Shown here piece after piece: positions 36,593-48,309 of a stretch of DNA of 64,000 bases (the stretch's first letter is position 1; each line of letters starts with the position of its first letter). A program made the position numbers and the translations under genes. The notes beneath the pieces are model-generated. The model was not told the origin of the DNA. It saw nothing but the letters and a program-made list of their open reading frames with translations, and ran no database searches. The DNA comes from Gnetum montanum (lineage: Eukaryota > Streptophyta > Gnetopsida > Gnetales > Gnetaceae), in assembly GCA_015680685.1 (NCBI GenBank), contig MNCI01000270.1:755854-819853 (forward strand), in the 5' to 3' direction.

Positions 36593-37622
36593 ACTACTCT
36601 CTCTTACATCGGTGCCTAGCCATGATTATTCTCAAAGGAAACAACACCACATCATATATGGGCTTAAAGCAAAAACTAGAAAAGCTCTTAGGGTTTATGC
36701 CCAAGGGAGATTATCTAAACTAAGAGCTCATTAGATACAAAGGATAATAGAACAAGTTACAAAAGAAGAAGGTGAGTTGTGAAAAAGGGAAAGTGTGGAA
36801 GAATATAATAGGGATCCTTCCATCAGAAAAAAAGAGGTTCAATTTTGTGATGAGGAGGAGTCACCACTCAATGAAGTGGTGAACAGGAAAACCTTGTCCA
36901 TCCAAAAATCAATTTCTAACATTTCAAAAAAGGTTGATAAATTATGGGACTCTTTGGATGAAAAATTCTAAACCGCTATGAAGATTGCTAAAGAATCCAA
37001 AGAGAAAAATAGTGGTTGTGACTACAAGAGGTAGAAAGAAGCTAAATGTGCCTATCAGAGAGGTAAGGGCAAAGTTGTTATAGTAGATGAAGTTGTGGAG
37101 ACAGACTCTGATGATGACGTTGGTTATGACATATGTTAGTATGAATATCCATAGGGATGTTGCCTGTGGTATCACACTTATAATAGTTGGGGTGTACACA
37201 TTGAATCCTTGACTAGCATAAAGGAAAGCACCTAGATGATTGCCTTATCCTCAAGGCAATCCAAGGCAGTTCCTTCAACAACCATAAGCTTACTACCCAA
37301 GTGAACCTCCACCACAACCATAAGAACAATATCAATAGTGGAACCAACCACAATTATGGTAAATGCCATTGCCAAGATAGTAGCACCCTTATAGGCAACT
37401 GAATCCATATGGGTACTATGTTCATAAACCCATTTCTCCAACAAGTTTTGCAAACCATGCCTCATTTTAGCATCACTATTACCTTCCAAAGTACCATCAA
37501 ACTCATTTACCATCTACTCAAGGGGAGGATCCATATGCATATGATGAGCAACAAGGTACCCCCTATGGCCAACCATATGAATCACAAGCATTCATGCACA
37601 ATCTAGTTGAATTCTATGAATG
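36593..37622 (+). pseudogene. Family IV gag, C-terminal part
   Basis: Continuation of 18920-19838 after the family III insertion. It has a Lys/Arg-rich segment (KKLNVPIREVRAK), an acidic stretch (TDSDDDVGYD), then a Pro/Gln/Tyr-rich tail, for example QFLQQPQAYYPSEPPPQPQE once TAA/TAG are read as the Gln codons they replaced. It ends near EFYE. Most stops are single C-to-T changes. The - ORF at 37232-37513 is a shadow of this tail. Confidence 0.6.
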
Positions 37623-37639
37623 AGATTAGTTGTGGCATC

Positions 37640-38700
37640 TAGATTGGTATGTCTTGATTGCAGTTCACTATCTTCCCACTTGGACTACTGGTAGCTTTGT
37701 CATGTATGATTTAGTCCAAAGTGAGGCATATGATTCTTGATGTTGTTTTGGCCTTATGCTACTCCTAATGATAATAAAGAAATCAATTATTTAAACTAAT
37801 GAACAATGGAAAGTAAAGTCTAAACTAGCTTATAGGCAATGAGTGTCCATTCCTAGCTTTTCATACACATCCTGAACCCACATATCCACTACTAGGATTA
37901 CCAAGTGCTATGCTACTGGGTCAACCAAGAAATAACACTACTAGGATTACTAAGAGAATATGTTTTTACAATTGAAATTCGTCACACTCATTCCATCAAT
38001 TCATTAATATGCATGGAAACATAAATATTAACTAAGTACATGAAATATAAATTACATTAAAAATAAATTTAATCTAAGTCCATGGATTGCTACGCTCAAA
38101 ACTGATCACATATCAATTGCTACAATGAATAATAATCAATCTCGATCATATTGCCATCCATGGAATGTGTCTAGGTACATTTCCACTCAAATAAGACACT
38201 GTACAACTAACTCAAATCTACATGGTGGGCACTCACTATTTGTTCTCTAAGATTACGAAATAAAACTACAAGAGTTCGGCTACTCTATTGACAAAAGAAT
38301 TGCATAAACATGGCTGTGAGCACATATTTATAGATTTTATTGCTAGGCTACGTTGATGGGGCCTCATTGACACATGATACGATGCATCAATGAGGCCTCA
38401 TCAATAAGGCCTAGTTATTGAGGCCTTGATGTTAGAGCCTTGTTGTCAGAGCCTTGATGTTAGAGCCTTGTTGTCAGAGCCTTGATGTTAGAGCCTTGTT
38501 GTCAAAGCCTTGATGTTAGAGCCTTGTTGTCAGAGCCTTGATGTTAGAGCCTTGTTGTCAGAGCCTTGATGTTAGAGCCTTATTATTAAAGCCTTATTAT
38601 CAGGGCCTTGTTGTCAAGGGTAGGTCATCAGAGCTAATATATTAGAGCCAACCAAAAATTTTACTTTTTATCATATAACCTAGCTAATTGATGACTCATC
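37640..38700 (-). repeat. LTR-like segment, inverted relative to 17570-18230
   Basis: Read on -, it repeats landmarks of the left family IV LTR region in the same order: CTATAAATATGTGCTCACAG (left has CTATAAATATGAGCTCTTAG), GCACTTGGTAATCC and GGATATGTGGGTTCAGGAT. It lies between gag and protease of the + element, so it is a separate, reversed insertion of the same LTR type. I could not fix its ends or a target duplication. Confidence 0.55.
38420..38625 (+). repeat. 14 bp minisatellite GCCTTGNTGTYAGA
   Basis: Alternating 14-mers GCCTTGATGTTAGA and GCCTTGTTGTCAGA form a 28 bp higher-order unit repeated several times, fading at both ends. It lies inside the inverted LTR-like segment and is absent from the copy at 17570-18230, so it expanded after the two diverged. 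Confidence 0.85.
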
Positions 38701-40559
38701 ATACCCTTACAACTAAATAAAAACTCATCCTTGAGTTAACAGGATAGGATCGAACTTTCTTTGCAAAATTGGGAAGGTATAGAATTAATGACTGATGCTA
38801 ACTATTGAGTAACTCTAAGTGTTGCATTACAAAATTTTATTTGAGTGGATGCATACAAAATGATAGAGTGACAAAAAGACTAGATCGGGTTTGAAGATTA
38901 TGAAATTTGTAGAGGTTTTCAAGAATCTGCTAAAGATGATTCTTCTTATTGCTGCTAGTGATGGCAGACTTCCAACCTAGATTGTTATGTCGATGCTTCT
39001 CTAGTTATGTGCAAAATTCTTGAAGGATAAACTAAAATTTCTTCTCATCATCCCATGGATCTAGTAAACATGTGATGCTTGAGCTACTATCTTGTATGTG
39101 CTATGATTTGTCCATGGGCATATCCTTTGTTGTCCCTCTCTTGGCTTCATTTCCATGCATAGCAAAAGACCTTCTTCCTTAGGTGTTTCTTTAGCATCAC
39201 CTGTTATCACCAAAGGATCAACATTAATTTTGGTAAATTTTCCTTAATAATTAATTAACCCTTTTTGGATCCCTTAGTTTTCATTTAAGCACAAGTTGAT
39301 GATAGCATACTCTGCCCAAGGGTATGAGGTAACTAAAATCATCAAGCTATTCATAGTATTTTGATCAATTACTATTAGTTACCATGATGTTCAAAAATAG
39401 GATGTTAGAAAAATTTCAAACCAAACATCCCTAGTCCCTGCGACTGAGTGTAACCTCATAAGCACATAAGTTTTCAAACAATTGAAATCAAAGGTTTGAT
39501 TCAAAAGATGGCCAAGGAATATTGAACTAGAAGGATATTTTAACAGAAAAGTAGTAAAAAAAAGTAATTGACAGTGATGAGAAGTAGTTCCAAAATTATA
39601 CATAAATTTAAAGAAATTTTCATTAATGTGTTCGAAGATGTGAAGGTTAGTTCAAAGCCATGGTCAAAAAATTTATGCAAGTGGGTCCCCCCCAAAGCAG
39701 GCTCCTACCATAATGCCCTTGCATAACCACTTCTATAGATGTTCATGGGTGCCTAAGAAGTTAAATGTAGATCATTCCTTTATTCCAAACAATGCACAAC
39801 TGTTGTGGTTGGGATGTTGTACTATACTACCCAAAACCAGAAGGCTCATAATCATATGCACTAGTGAGGTGAATAATGGGATGAGAAGGGATTGTAGAGA
39901 TAGGAATGTAAGGTACTTGACCATGTTTACAATAGGTTCTTATGGAAAATATGATTAAAATGATCAACATACATATCTGTCCCAATTCAGACCAAGTCCA
40001 TACCATGAATAGTAACCTCACATTGATGTGTTCCCTCCTGTTGACCATCATGAGTCCAAAACCACCTCAAAGAATGATCATCACTCCAAAAAGAGAAGAA
40101 AGAAGAATAAGGAAGGAAGGGCCTTAGTTAGAGAGGTGCCTTTAGGCATGGGTAACAAGTCTTTCTAGCCCCATAACCAATGCTTGTAGCCCATTAGTAT
40201 GTCTAAGGTGTGCTTTGAATTTCCAATATTGTGTTTATTTTTTGTTTTTTTTGTTTTTCTTTTCTTTTTTTGTATTTTTTGTTTGATTATTTTTTTTTAA
40301 TGGAAACCACATGATGCAAAGACAAAGATTCCTTTTTGTTGGCTGAGGAAAGAGTGATAATACATTCCAAGAGTAGTCATAACCCACATGAAGGAAGATA
40401 AAAAATATACCCAACAAGTCCTCTTGAGGTAACACCCTTACCATCCCCACTTGGTCATTTCTTCTTTCTTCAAGGTACAATGATCATTAATTAATTTTAG
40501 TTTCATGAAAAAAGAACCAAATTATATCTCCAACACCCTCTTACACTGCATCAAACACA
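38701..40559 (+). other. Unassigned sequence between family IV gag and protease
   Basis: AT-rich with no confident coding homology. Short ORFs (39713-39958, 39942-40127) could be decayed gag-pol linker, but nothing supports that firmly. A T-rich run lies at 40230-40300. Confidence 0.3.
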
Positions 40560-41340
40560 TTCGAGTGCCCTTCAAAACAAATGCTACCTTGGATTTGGAC
40601 TATGATGTTAACTCATGTTATTTCTGATTGGATCAAGGCTAGCAATCTTCCCATGAAAATATCTAACCTAAGAGGTCCACTCATTTACTTACAGATCACT
40701 AAACATGAGCCATGCAAGGACCTTCTTGATTCTAGTTCTAGTGTTAATTTCATCAAGCTTGAAACGTACCATCTCTCAAGAAGTGCAAAATTCATTTAGA
40801 ATTGGTAGATTAGTCAATCATTATTATTTTGGGACTAGTGGAGGACATTGTGTCCACAGCTAGTGGGTGGTCCTATCCTACTAACTTTTTGGTGATCAAG
40901 GTAGATAATTGCAAATGTGACTTCCCCATCATTATGAAAAGGACATGGTTAAGCATGATTGGTGCATGAATGGGCATAAGAAACCTCTCCTTGGAAACCT
41001 CCAAGGAAAATGAATTTGGAAAGTTAGAGAAGAAGTATGTCCCATGCATTGTGTATAGTGATAATGGGTGTAATTAAGTGCAGAAAATTTGGTCCATTAA
41101 GAGTACATTCCTCAAAGTATGCAATCAGTGTGCACATGAAACATATACCCAAAGTTCTTTATATGTAGCAGCCACAATATACGAGGATACCTAGTGGCTG
41201 ACAATTGACTTTGATAGCAACACATTATGCATGGAACCAACTGAGAGCCTAACATATGCTTATATCAAAGGCATGGATGAACTCAAGCAAGTTTATCACC
41301 AACTCTCCAATGATTAAGATGATGATACCTATTAGGAAGA
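40560..41340 (+). pseudogene. Family IV protease
   Basis: Retropepsin-like: LIYLQITKHEPCKDLLDSSS, with the Asp-Ser-Ser motif in place of Asp-Ser/Thr-Gly, then SVNFIKLETY. After a TAG, a second half reads SGWSYPTNFLVIK and PIIMKRTWLSMIGA, the usual flap-to-C-terminal segment of Athila/Tat proteases (normally GRPWL). Downstream to 41340 is a linker with several stops. It is dead. Confidence 0.6.
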
Positions 41341-42290
41341 GTTGGAAATCCCTAATAATTTCAAATAGGATCCCCTAAAGTTAAAAACTATATCAGCAAG
41401 CATGGAGTGCATTTTTAAATAATGGTAGGCTAGTCATAATTAATGCAAATGTTGCTTCTAAACAGAACGATAAGTTGTTTCAAGTCATCAACAAATGGCT
41501 AACAACCTTTGCATAGTCATATCCTGAGTCGACAAGAATCAATCCAAGGATATGCTAGCATCACATCTACATTGACTTGGCCATGAAATTAAGAAGGTAA
41601 CTATAAAGGTGGCTACACCCCAAATTGAAATAGATCATCAAGGAGAAAATAGAAATATGCTCCATTCATCTAGACTAGGGAGTGCAAACATGCATTCCAA
41701 CTACTAAAGGAAAAGCTTGTAGAAACTTTGATTCTACGAGCACCAGATTGGTCTAAACCATTTCACATAATGACAGACGCATATAATTATGCTTTGGGAG
41801 TTGTGCTTATGCATTTGGATGATAAAAAAATGTCCATGTTATATCCACTACATGAGTTAAATCATTGTGGGTGCATATTTGAATTACACTACAACAAAGA
41901 AAGAATTAATGATAGTGGTGTATGCTCTTGAAAATTGCAAGTACTATGTGCTTAGTTATAAAGTATTTGTGCATACAAATCATAGCGTCATTCACTTTCT
42001 AATGAACAAGTTGATGGTGAGTCCTTGTATCATACAATAGATCATGATATTACAGGAATTTGATCTCACAATGATAGATCGAAAAGAATCTGAGAATGTG
42101 GTCACTAACCACCTCTCTTGGTTAAGATGGGATAACAAAGAGAAGGAGAACCCACTCTTTGATCAATTTCAAAATGAAATCCTCTTTACAGGAGTAATAA
42201 ATGACCAAGTTCCCATAGAAACAAAATGCTACAATAGCATCCTCACCTACCTTCTCACTCAGGAAACACCATAAGGTTTGGACTTTAGGA
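41341..42290 (+). pseudogene. Family IV RT remnant and RNase H (RT palm deleted)
   Basis: Near 41590-41660 a segment RRLHPKLK-like then IIKEKIE resembles the start of gypsy RT. The palm with YVDD is absent, and the sequence jumps to the thumb/RNase H start: LKEKLVETLILRAPDWSKPF then HIMTDAYNYALG (catalytic Asp kept). Connection-domain sequence follows: FDLTMIDRKESENVVTNHLS at 42060-42120 and an NEILFTGVINDQVP linker to 42274. About 700-800 bp of RT is missing near 41670. Confidence 0.65.
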
Positions 42291-43480
42291 AGAAACAACA
42301 GTTTCTTCATTAAGCAAAGTACTTCATGGAAATGAATAGACACCTTTACAAAGTATATGTCGATTTCCTTGCTTGTTGGTGTGTCCATGATGTAGATTAA
42401 TTATGTATTCTCTAGGATTCTCATGAAGTCCCTTGTAGTGGCCACTATGTAGGGAGGTGCATGGTCATACAAATCCTGATGTTGAGATATGATTGGCCTA
42501 TACTCTTTAGGGATGCCCACTAGTTTTTTCGATCTTGTGAACATTATCCAAGAGATGGTGGGATGATCACTCAAATGGAGGATCCTTAATAGTGAATTCA
42601 GCCACTGGAGTTGTTTGACATCTAAGGAATTCAGGTCATGGGTCCCATCACACCCATGTATAATGGGAAGGCGTATATCATTGTAGTAGTCAACTACTAC
42701 ACCAAATGGGTAGAAGTAGCAGTTGTCACTAATTGTACATCATCCATTTCTACTAGATTTGTATAACAAAATTTTGTCAATAGGTTTTGGGTTCTGTGTG
42801 CACTAATTTCTAACAATGGAACTCACTTCATAGGTGCTACTTTTAAAATTTTGATGCAACACTTTAGGGTTGAACATAAATTAACAACATCGTGTCACCC
42901 CCAAGCCAATGGTCAAGTAGAGTTAACCAATAGGGAGATTACAAAGATCCTAACAAGGACCATAAGCAAATATAGGAGGGATTGAAGAACAAAACTCAAT
43001 GATGTCCTATGGGCCTACCACTCAACATGGAAACTTCCTATTGGTTACTCTCCCTATGAGCTAGTGTATGGAAAACTTCCCATGCTCTTGATCCAGTCTG
43101 AGCTTCGTACACTCTTAATAGCCTATGAACTGAAGCTTGACCTAAGCCTAGCATAAAGAGAAATATCAATCAACCTCAACATGCTAGATGAAAATCAATT
43201 AGTGGCCCTATCTTTGAATGAAGTTCATAAGGCATTCAACAATCAATGACATGACCTAAGAATATGGAAAGTAAAATTCCAACTAGGAGATAAGGTTCTC
43301 TACTAGAACTCGACACATGTATTACAAAAAACTAAGTTTCAAACATTGTGGAAGGGACCTTATATAACTTCTGAAACCTTTCCCTTTGGGGCCATGATCA
43401 TATACAAACCTAAGAATCCAAATAAAAGTTAGTTGATCAACATCCAATAAGTAAAGCTTTTCCATGAGCCCGAGTAAGCC
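42291..43480 (+). pseudogene. Family IV integrase
   Basis: The core reads VMGPITPMYNGKAYIIVVVN, YYTKWVEVAVV, then SNNGTHF (second catalytic Asp changed to Asn), HPQANGQVELTNREI with Glu kept, and VLWAYHSTWKLPIGYSPYEL. The C-terminal part has FQLGDKVL and LWKGPYITSETFPFGA. Zinc-binding residues upstream (42390-42530) are heavily decayed. Several TAG/TGA stops occur. Confidence 0.8.
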
Positions 43481-44629
43481 AATGCAACAAATACCCCAAC
43501 AGATGAACAACCACTCTTCTCCTTCTAACTCAGTCATACGGGAGATGGTCATCTATGCTAAATCATCCACATGGCTCCTTAGTTTTTCTATTTTTTTATT
43601 TTCCACATTTTTTATTTTAAAAATTATTTATTTTACAACTTTTTTATTTTGAAAAAGTTTCCTATTTTTACACCATTTTTTTTACACCATCGTTAGTATG
43701 TTTGAATCTTCGTTGGATATTTTACACTTATATATTTTGTTTTGTTTGAATGTGACTTTCAAATTTTTCCTAATAAAAGTGTTTTATTGCCAATAGAACA
43801 TAGTGGTGTTGTGGTTGCTACTAATGGTGGTTTGTGCTTTATTTTTGGTTTGCTAATGTCTAGTTTCTATTTTTGAATTTTTGTACTGATGACTCAGTCA
43901 TGGCTTATTTTTTATGGAACAGGCAATGAGTCCACAATACCCACTCATTCACAAACTCTATGGTTTTAATTCTTTTGGAAGTTTGAGGTCCCTTTTTATT
44001 AAATCAACTATTAATAAATTTGTAACCTTGGTAATGTTTGGAATTGGGAAGGATTCAATGGTTTGAATAGGGTATGACTTCAAAGGGATTCAATACTCTT
44101 CATATTCTTCTACTTACTTGGATGCTTGAGTGTTCCATGCTTCAATAATAGGAAGTTAAATAAAGCCTTTGCATGGTGTGATCCCCATACATAAAGAAAA
44201 AAAAACAAAATATAAATCAAAATACAAAAGAAAAAAAAACAAAAAAAAACATGATGGGAGTTCAAAGCACGTCCCTCAGACAAATAAACAGGCTACAAGC
44301 ATTGGTTATGAGACTAGAATGACATGTACCCATGCCTTAAGGTCCCCTTTAACTAAGGCCCTCTGTCACTTACTACTTTTGTTTTCTTCTCTTTATTGAA
44401 TAGTGGTTGTTTTATGGGAGCACTCTTGTGTCTCAAGGGGAGTGGATTGGTCTTGGGGTGGCAATGCAAAGTCACTGAAAGAGGATGGTTTTGGTCTAGA
44501 CTAAGGATGGATCTTCTTTGGTCATTTTAAACATGAACTCCACAAGGGACTTCTTATGACCTCAATTTGATAATCCATTCCACCTTCTCCATCATCCATC
44601 TATGTTGTCCATACTTCACCTCATTGCTG
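43481..44629 (+). other. AT-rich region after family IV pol
   Basis: No gene seen. T-runs at 43580-43690; A-rich stretch at 44195-44250. It is presumably 3' sequence of the family IV element. It is split by the solo LTR that follows. Confidence 0.4.
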
Positions 44630-45975
44630 GTGTCTGAAACACCATAAAATTTCAAGCTTCGTACTTTTCCAACAAGAAGCAGGTCCCTGGGACTCACAAA
44701 CGACCAAGGCGACATCTGGTATCAAACATGGCAACTTCGGAGATCAGATGCTTAATTTTCACTAAGTATGCATTCTCAGTGTATATGCCTAGCATATATG
44801 CCCAAGTCTACATTCTCAGCGTATACACACAACGTATATGCTCAAAGTTCACATTCACAGCGTATACGCCCAGTGTATACACGCAAGTTCACAGCGTATG
44901 CGCCCAGTGTATACGCCTGATGTTCACAGCGTACACGACCCGCGTACACACCTCACAAGTATGTTCAGCTTGTATGACTAATGCATATGCCTAACATGCA
45001 ATCCCTGAAGATGGCATGGAAATAGCACTGCAGAACAAGACTTGGTACAAGGTAGCAACCATCAGCATATACACCCCGGCATATACGCCCAGCAACCTTT
45101 AGCGTATACACTCTGGTGTATACGATCAGCATCCTTCAGCATATACACTCCAGCGTATACGCTCAGCATCCACAGCATATACGCCCAACGTATACGCCCA
45201 TGTACATCCAGCGTATATGCTCAGCACATCAAGCGTATACGCCCAGAGTCTAGGCCTGCTTGATACAGCGTATATGCTCAGCAAATGTAATATACTGTAC
45301 ACTTGCAAATTTCATTCTTTCGCACCTGGTCAACGAGCCACGTGTCACCCAACCCAAGTATAATGTCAAAACCTATATAAAAGCCCCAATTTTTCACTAG
45401 ATTAAAGGAGGTTGGTAAATTTTGGAGAAAACCAGAGAGAAGAGACACTGAGAACCAAAGCAGAGAACCTTGTATGATGGACAACCCTGTACACTGAGCA
45501 TACAACCTATACACTGTGCCTAGAGTGTGAACCAACCCATAGTCATCCCTGCACCCACTAGGGCTTTTCGTCTGCCTTGTGTCAAAGCCACAACTGCGTT
45601 AGACCGATGCATTGTAACTCTCATTTTGAAATTCCATTGTTACATTTTCTTCCTAGAATCTGTTACACTTTGCATTAATTGTTGCATGTATTCTATTTAT
45701 GCTCTTTTAGGTTTACACTCTGTTCGCATCAGTTACGTTGTTTACACTCTATTTTACGCTTGTTACACTGTTCACGTATAACCCAGCGTATAGCACCCCG
45801 GTGTACATTTGGGAAAATCCTTGTCTGATCCATGTGCGGACCACTCAAGGTACTCTACCTTCGTTCATTCCAGCTCATCCTCAGGCGAAGGTAGGGTCTT
45901 TTGTGCATGTCCGAACATCTCCAAGTCTCTGTTTCCTTCCAGCCAAAGACCAACAATTTCGGACGGTATAGTGTC
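44630..45975 (+). repeat. Family II solo LTR (44635-45970) with target duplication GTGTC
   Basis: Starts TGAAACACCATAAAATTTC and ends GGACGGTATA. GTGTC occurs at 44630-44634 and 45971-45975. No internal sequence is attached, so it is a solo LTR left by LTR-LTR recombination. It holds many AGCGTATACGCC-type motifs (44810-45280) and a TATATAAA box at 45374-45381. Length 1336 bp. Confidence 0.92.
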
Positions 45976-46895
45976 CATGTTCTTGATTTTTTCTTGGTCT
46001 AACGTATTTGAATTCTTAGGTAGAATATTCTAAGTTTTGGTCCTTAACTTCCATCAACCATTAGTCACCCAAATGCCTTGGGTTGAGGTTATGCAAGGGT
46101 AAAAAGGCATGTTCCTCCTATGGGGAGGACCCACTTGCAAATTCATTGGTTAGGTTTGTTAAGTACCTTATCCTTAGGCATGCTTGTAACCTGAATCTTT
46201 CGTACACCAATCTTCTGCATCATACCATGTGTTCCTTTATACATTTTTTTCATTAAATAACTTCTCCATAAAATTTTTAATTTTTGATCTTTGAAATATC
46301 CTCTTTAATGATTTTATCATATTCTTGGCTTTTCTAGGATTTCATGGACATCAATTTCATTGAAAAATTTCTTATATTTTTTAAGATATTCAACTTTTAA
46401 AATATTTCCTAATGAGCCCCATATATGAAACCCCGTTGACATAAGGAAAACATAGTATAAATAAGCATGACCGCACTTAGAAAATTTTACATTTTCTCAC
46501 AAATACCAAAGGAGTTTTCCAAATTTTCAAAGCCCAGAACCTTCTATAGCCCATAACTTACAAACTGTTTATCCAAATCACTTTGTTCTTCAACCCTGCA
46601 GCTACTAGAGGTAAGCTCTTCGTCATGGGGGCCACAAATGTGCCACTTTTAATAGAAAATTTCTAACTCCCACAAAGCTTTAATTGAAAAATCAATTATC
46701 AAACAAAAAATTACAAGTGTTAAACCTTTCTGACAAGCTTTGGTGACATTTATAATAAATAATAAATAAATAATGAATAAAATAATCAATCCATCATGGT
46801 CCAACATTAGCCAAATTGTAACTAATTAACTAACAAGAAAAGGTATTCAAAACTTTAAAGTTACACATTATATCTACTAATCCATGGATGTGTTG
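45976..46895 (+). other. Noncoding continuation after the solo LTR
   Basis: AT-rich; no recognisable gene or repeat. It continues the sequence interrupted at 44629 and is probably family IV 3' region. Confidence 0.35.
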
Positions 46896-48309
46896 TGACT
46901 ACAGATGGTACCAAAAGGGAAGCACACACAAAAAGAATGATCATCCCAACAAAGGGAGAAATAGCCTAGAATGGGAAGAGGTCAAGAACAGGCCCAATAA
47001 AAAACATTGGTAACCCATGCCATAGGTCCTCTCAGGGAAGAGGCAAAAGTGGAATCTATTCGATAAATTGTAGAACCAACAGTAGCAACAAAACACTTCC
47101 ATCGGGATGATGTGCCAACACAACTAGAAAATCTTGAGATGACCTTAACAGAGGCTTGCCTAAATTATATTAAATCAAGGTCCAAAAATTGATGCTCTAG
47201 AAGTTAAATTTTGGCCCTTTCCTACAGCATGCACCAAGAAAAGTACAAAACTCACTAAAGGCCTCTTCCATGTGGCTAATCATCACTTCCATCGAGGAGT
47301 GGTACATAGGAGAAATATTCCTATATTGGAATAATAGGCAACTTGGATCCACACTGAAAATCAAGGACATATCAGTGTCCTTAGCACAAGCCATTGTTAC
47401 GGTGCTTAGGTTTCCCAAAACAAGGGCAAATCTTATTGAAATTCCAATGCAGGTAGATCTGAGCATCAAGAAAGAATGGGTTCAATGATGTTATTATGTT
47501 GACCATGAGGAGTTCAGTGCACTCACACTGGTAGAGAGGATCCATTATAAGATTATGACCTTTCACGTCAATCCCATGGTGAGGCTAAGAAAAATCACTA
47601 CCTTCTCTGCTCAAGCATGCATTGCTCTAAGTGGGAGATTCCTTGTCAACCTTTTGCAACTGATCTATCTAGAAATGGAGAAGTGATTTAAAGAAAATGA
47701 ATGTTGAAGGAAGGCACTCTCTTTTCCATGCCTCATCAAGAAACTTTCTTGAAAGGGAGGGATTGTCCATTACACCAACAACATAGTTAGAACTGTTCTG
47801 GCTACCAACTAGATAGAAATGATGAAGGATAAGATGTATACCATAGCTATCTAAGAAGAGGAGAATTAAGCACCACCTCCACCTACCACTCAAAAAATAG
47901 TGTTAAACATTGCTGCAACCATCCAACGATTGCAAGAATATAGAGAATGGCCCTTAAGTGAACAAGAGCAATAAGTAGGCATGAGTGGTGGTGACCCATA
48001 TATATACAAACCAACCATGAGTCACCTTAATGAGGTGGCCTAAATAATCAGCTTAATGGATAAGGGTGGATCCATGTTCTTGGCCAAAAGAATATAGCTA
48101 CCTACGAGGTCAAATCCAAGTGCTAGAGAGGTCACAGTATTTCTTGTAGAACAATAGACACTCCCAGAAATCTCTAGAAATGTTGTGACCTTCTTGGTGC
48201 TCTCAGAGGAGGATGAGGGGGAAATGGTTTTGGTAATGTAGCACAAAGGGTAGGAAATAGTAGCAGAAGTGGTCACTAATAAAATTTTTGAAATCCTTAA
48301 TGCACTTGA
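46896..48309 (+). pseudogene. Degenerate ORF, possibly the extra ORF of an Athila-like element
   Basis: Readable in segments on +: after GTMVPKGKHT, HFHRDDVPTQLE and, in another frame from 47270, VTVLRFPKTRANLIEIPMQV. Then come EEFSALTLVERIHYKIMTFH, ACIALSGRFLVNLLQLIYLE and LSFPCLIKKLS with single stops. The style recalls the plant-mobile 'putative transposon protein' ORFs found near Athila/Tat genes, but I cannot name the domain. It ends where a family I LTR (-) begins at 48310. It may be the downstream ORF of the family IV element or belong to another one. Confidence 0.4.
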
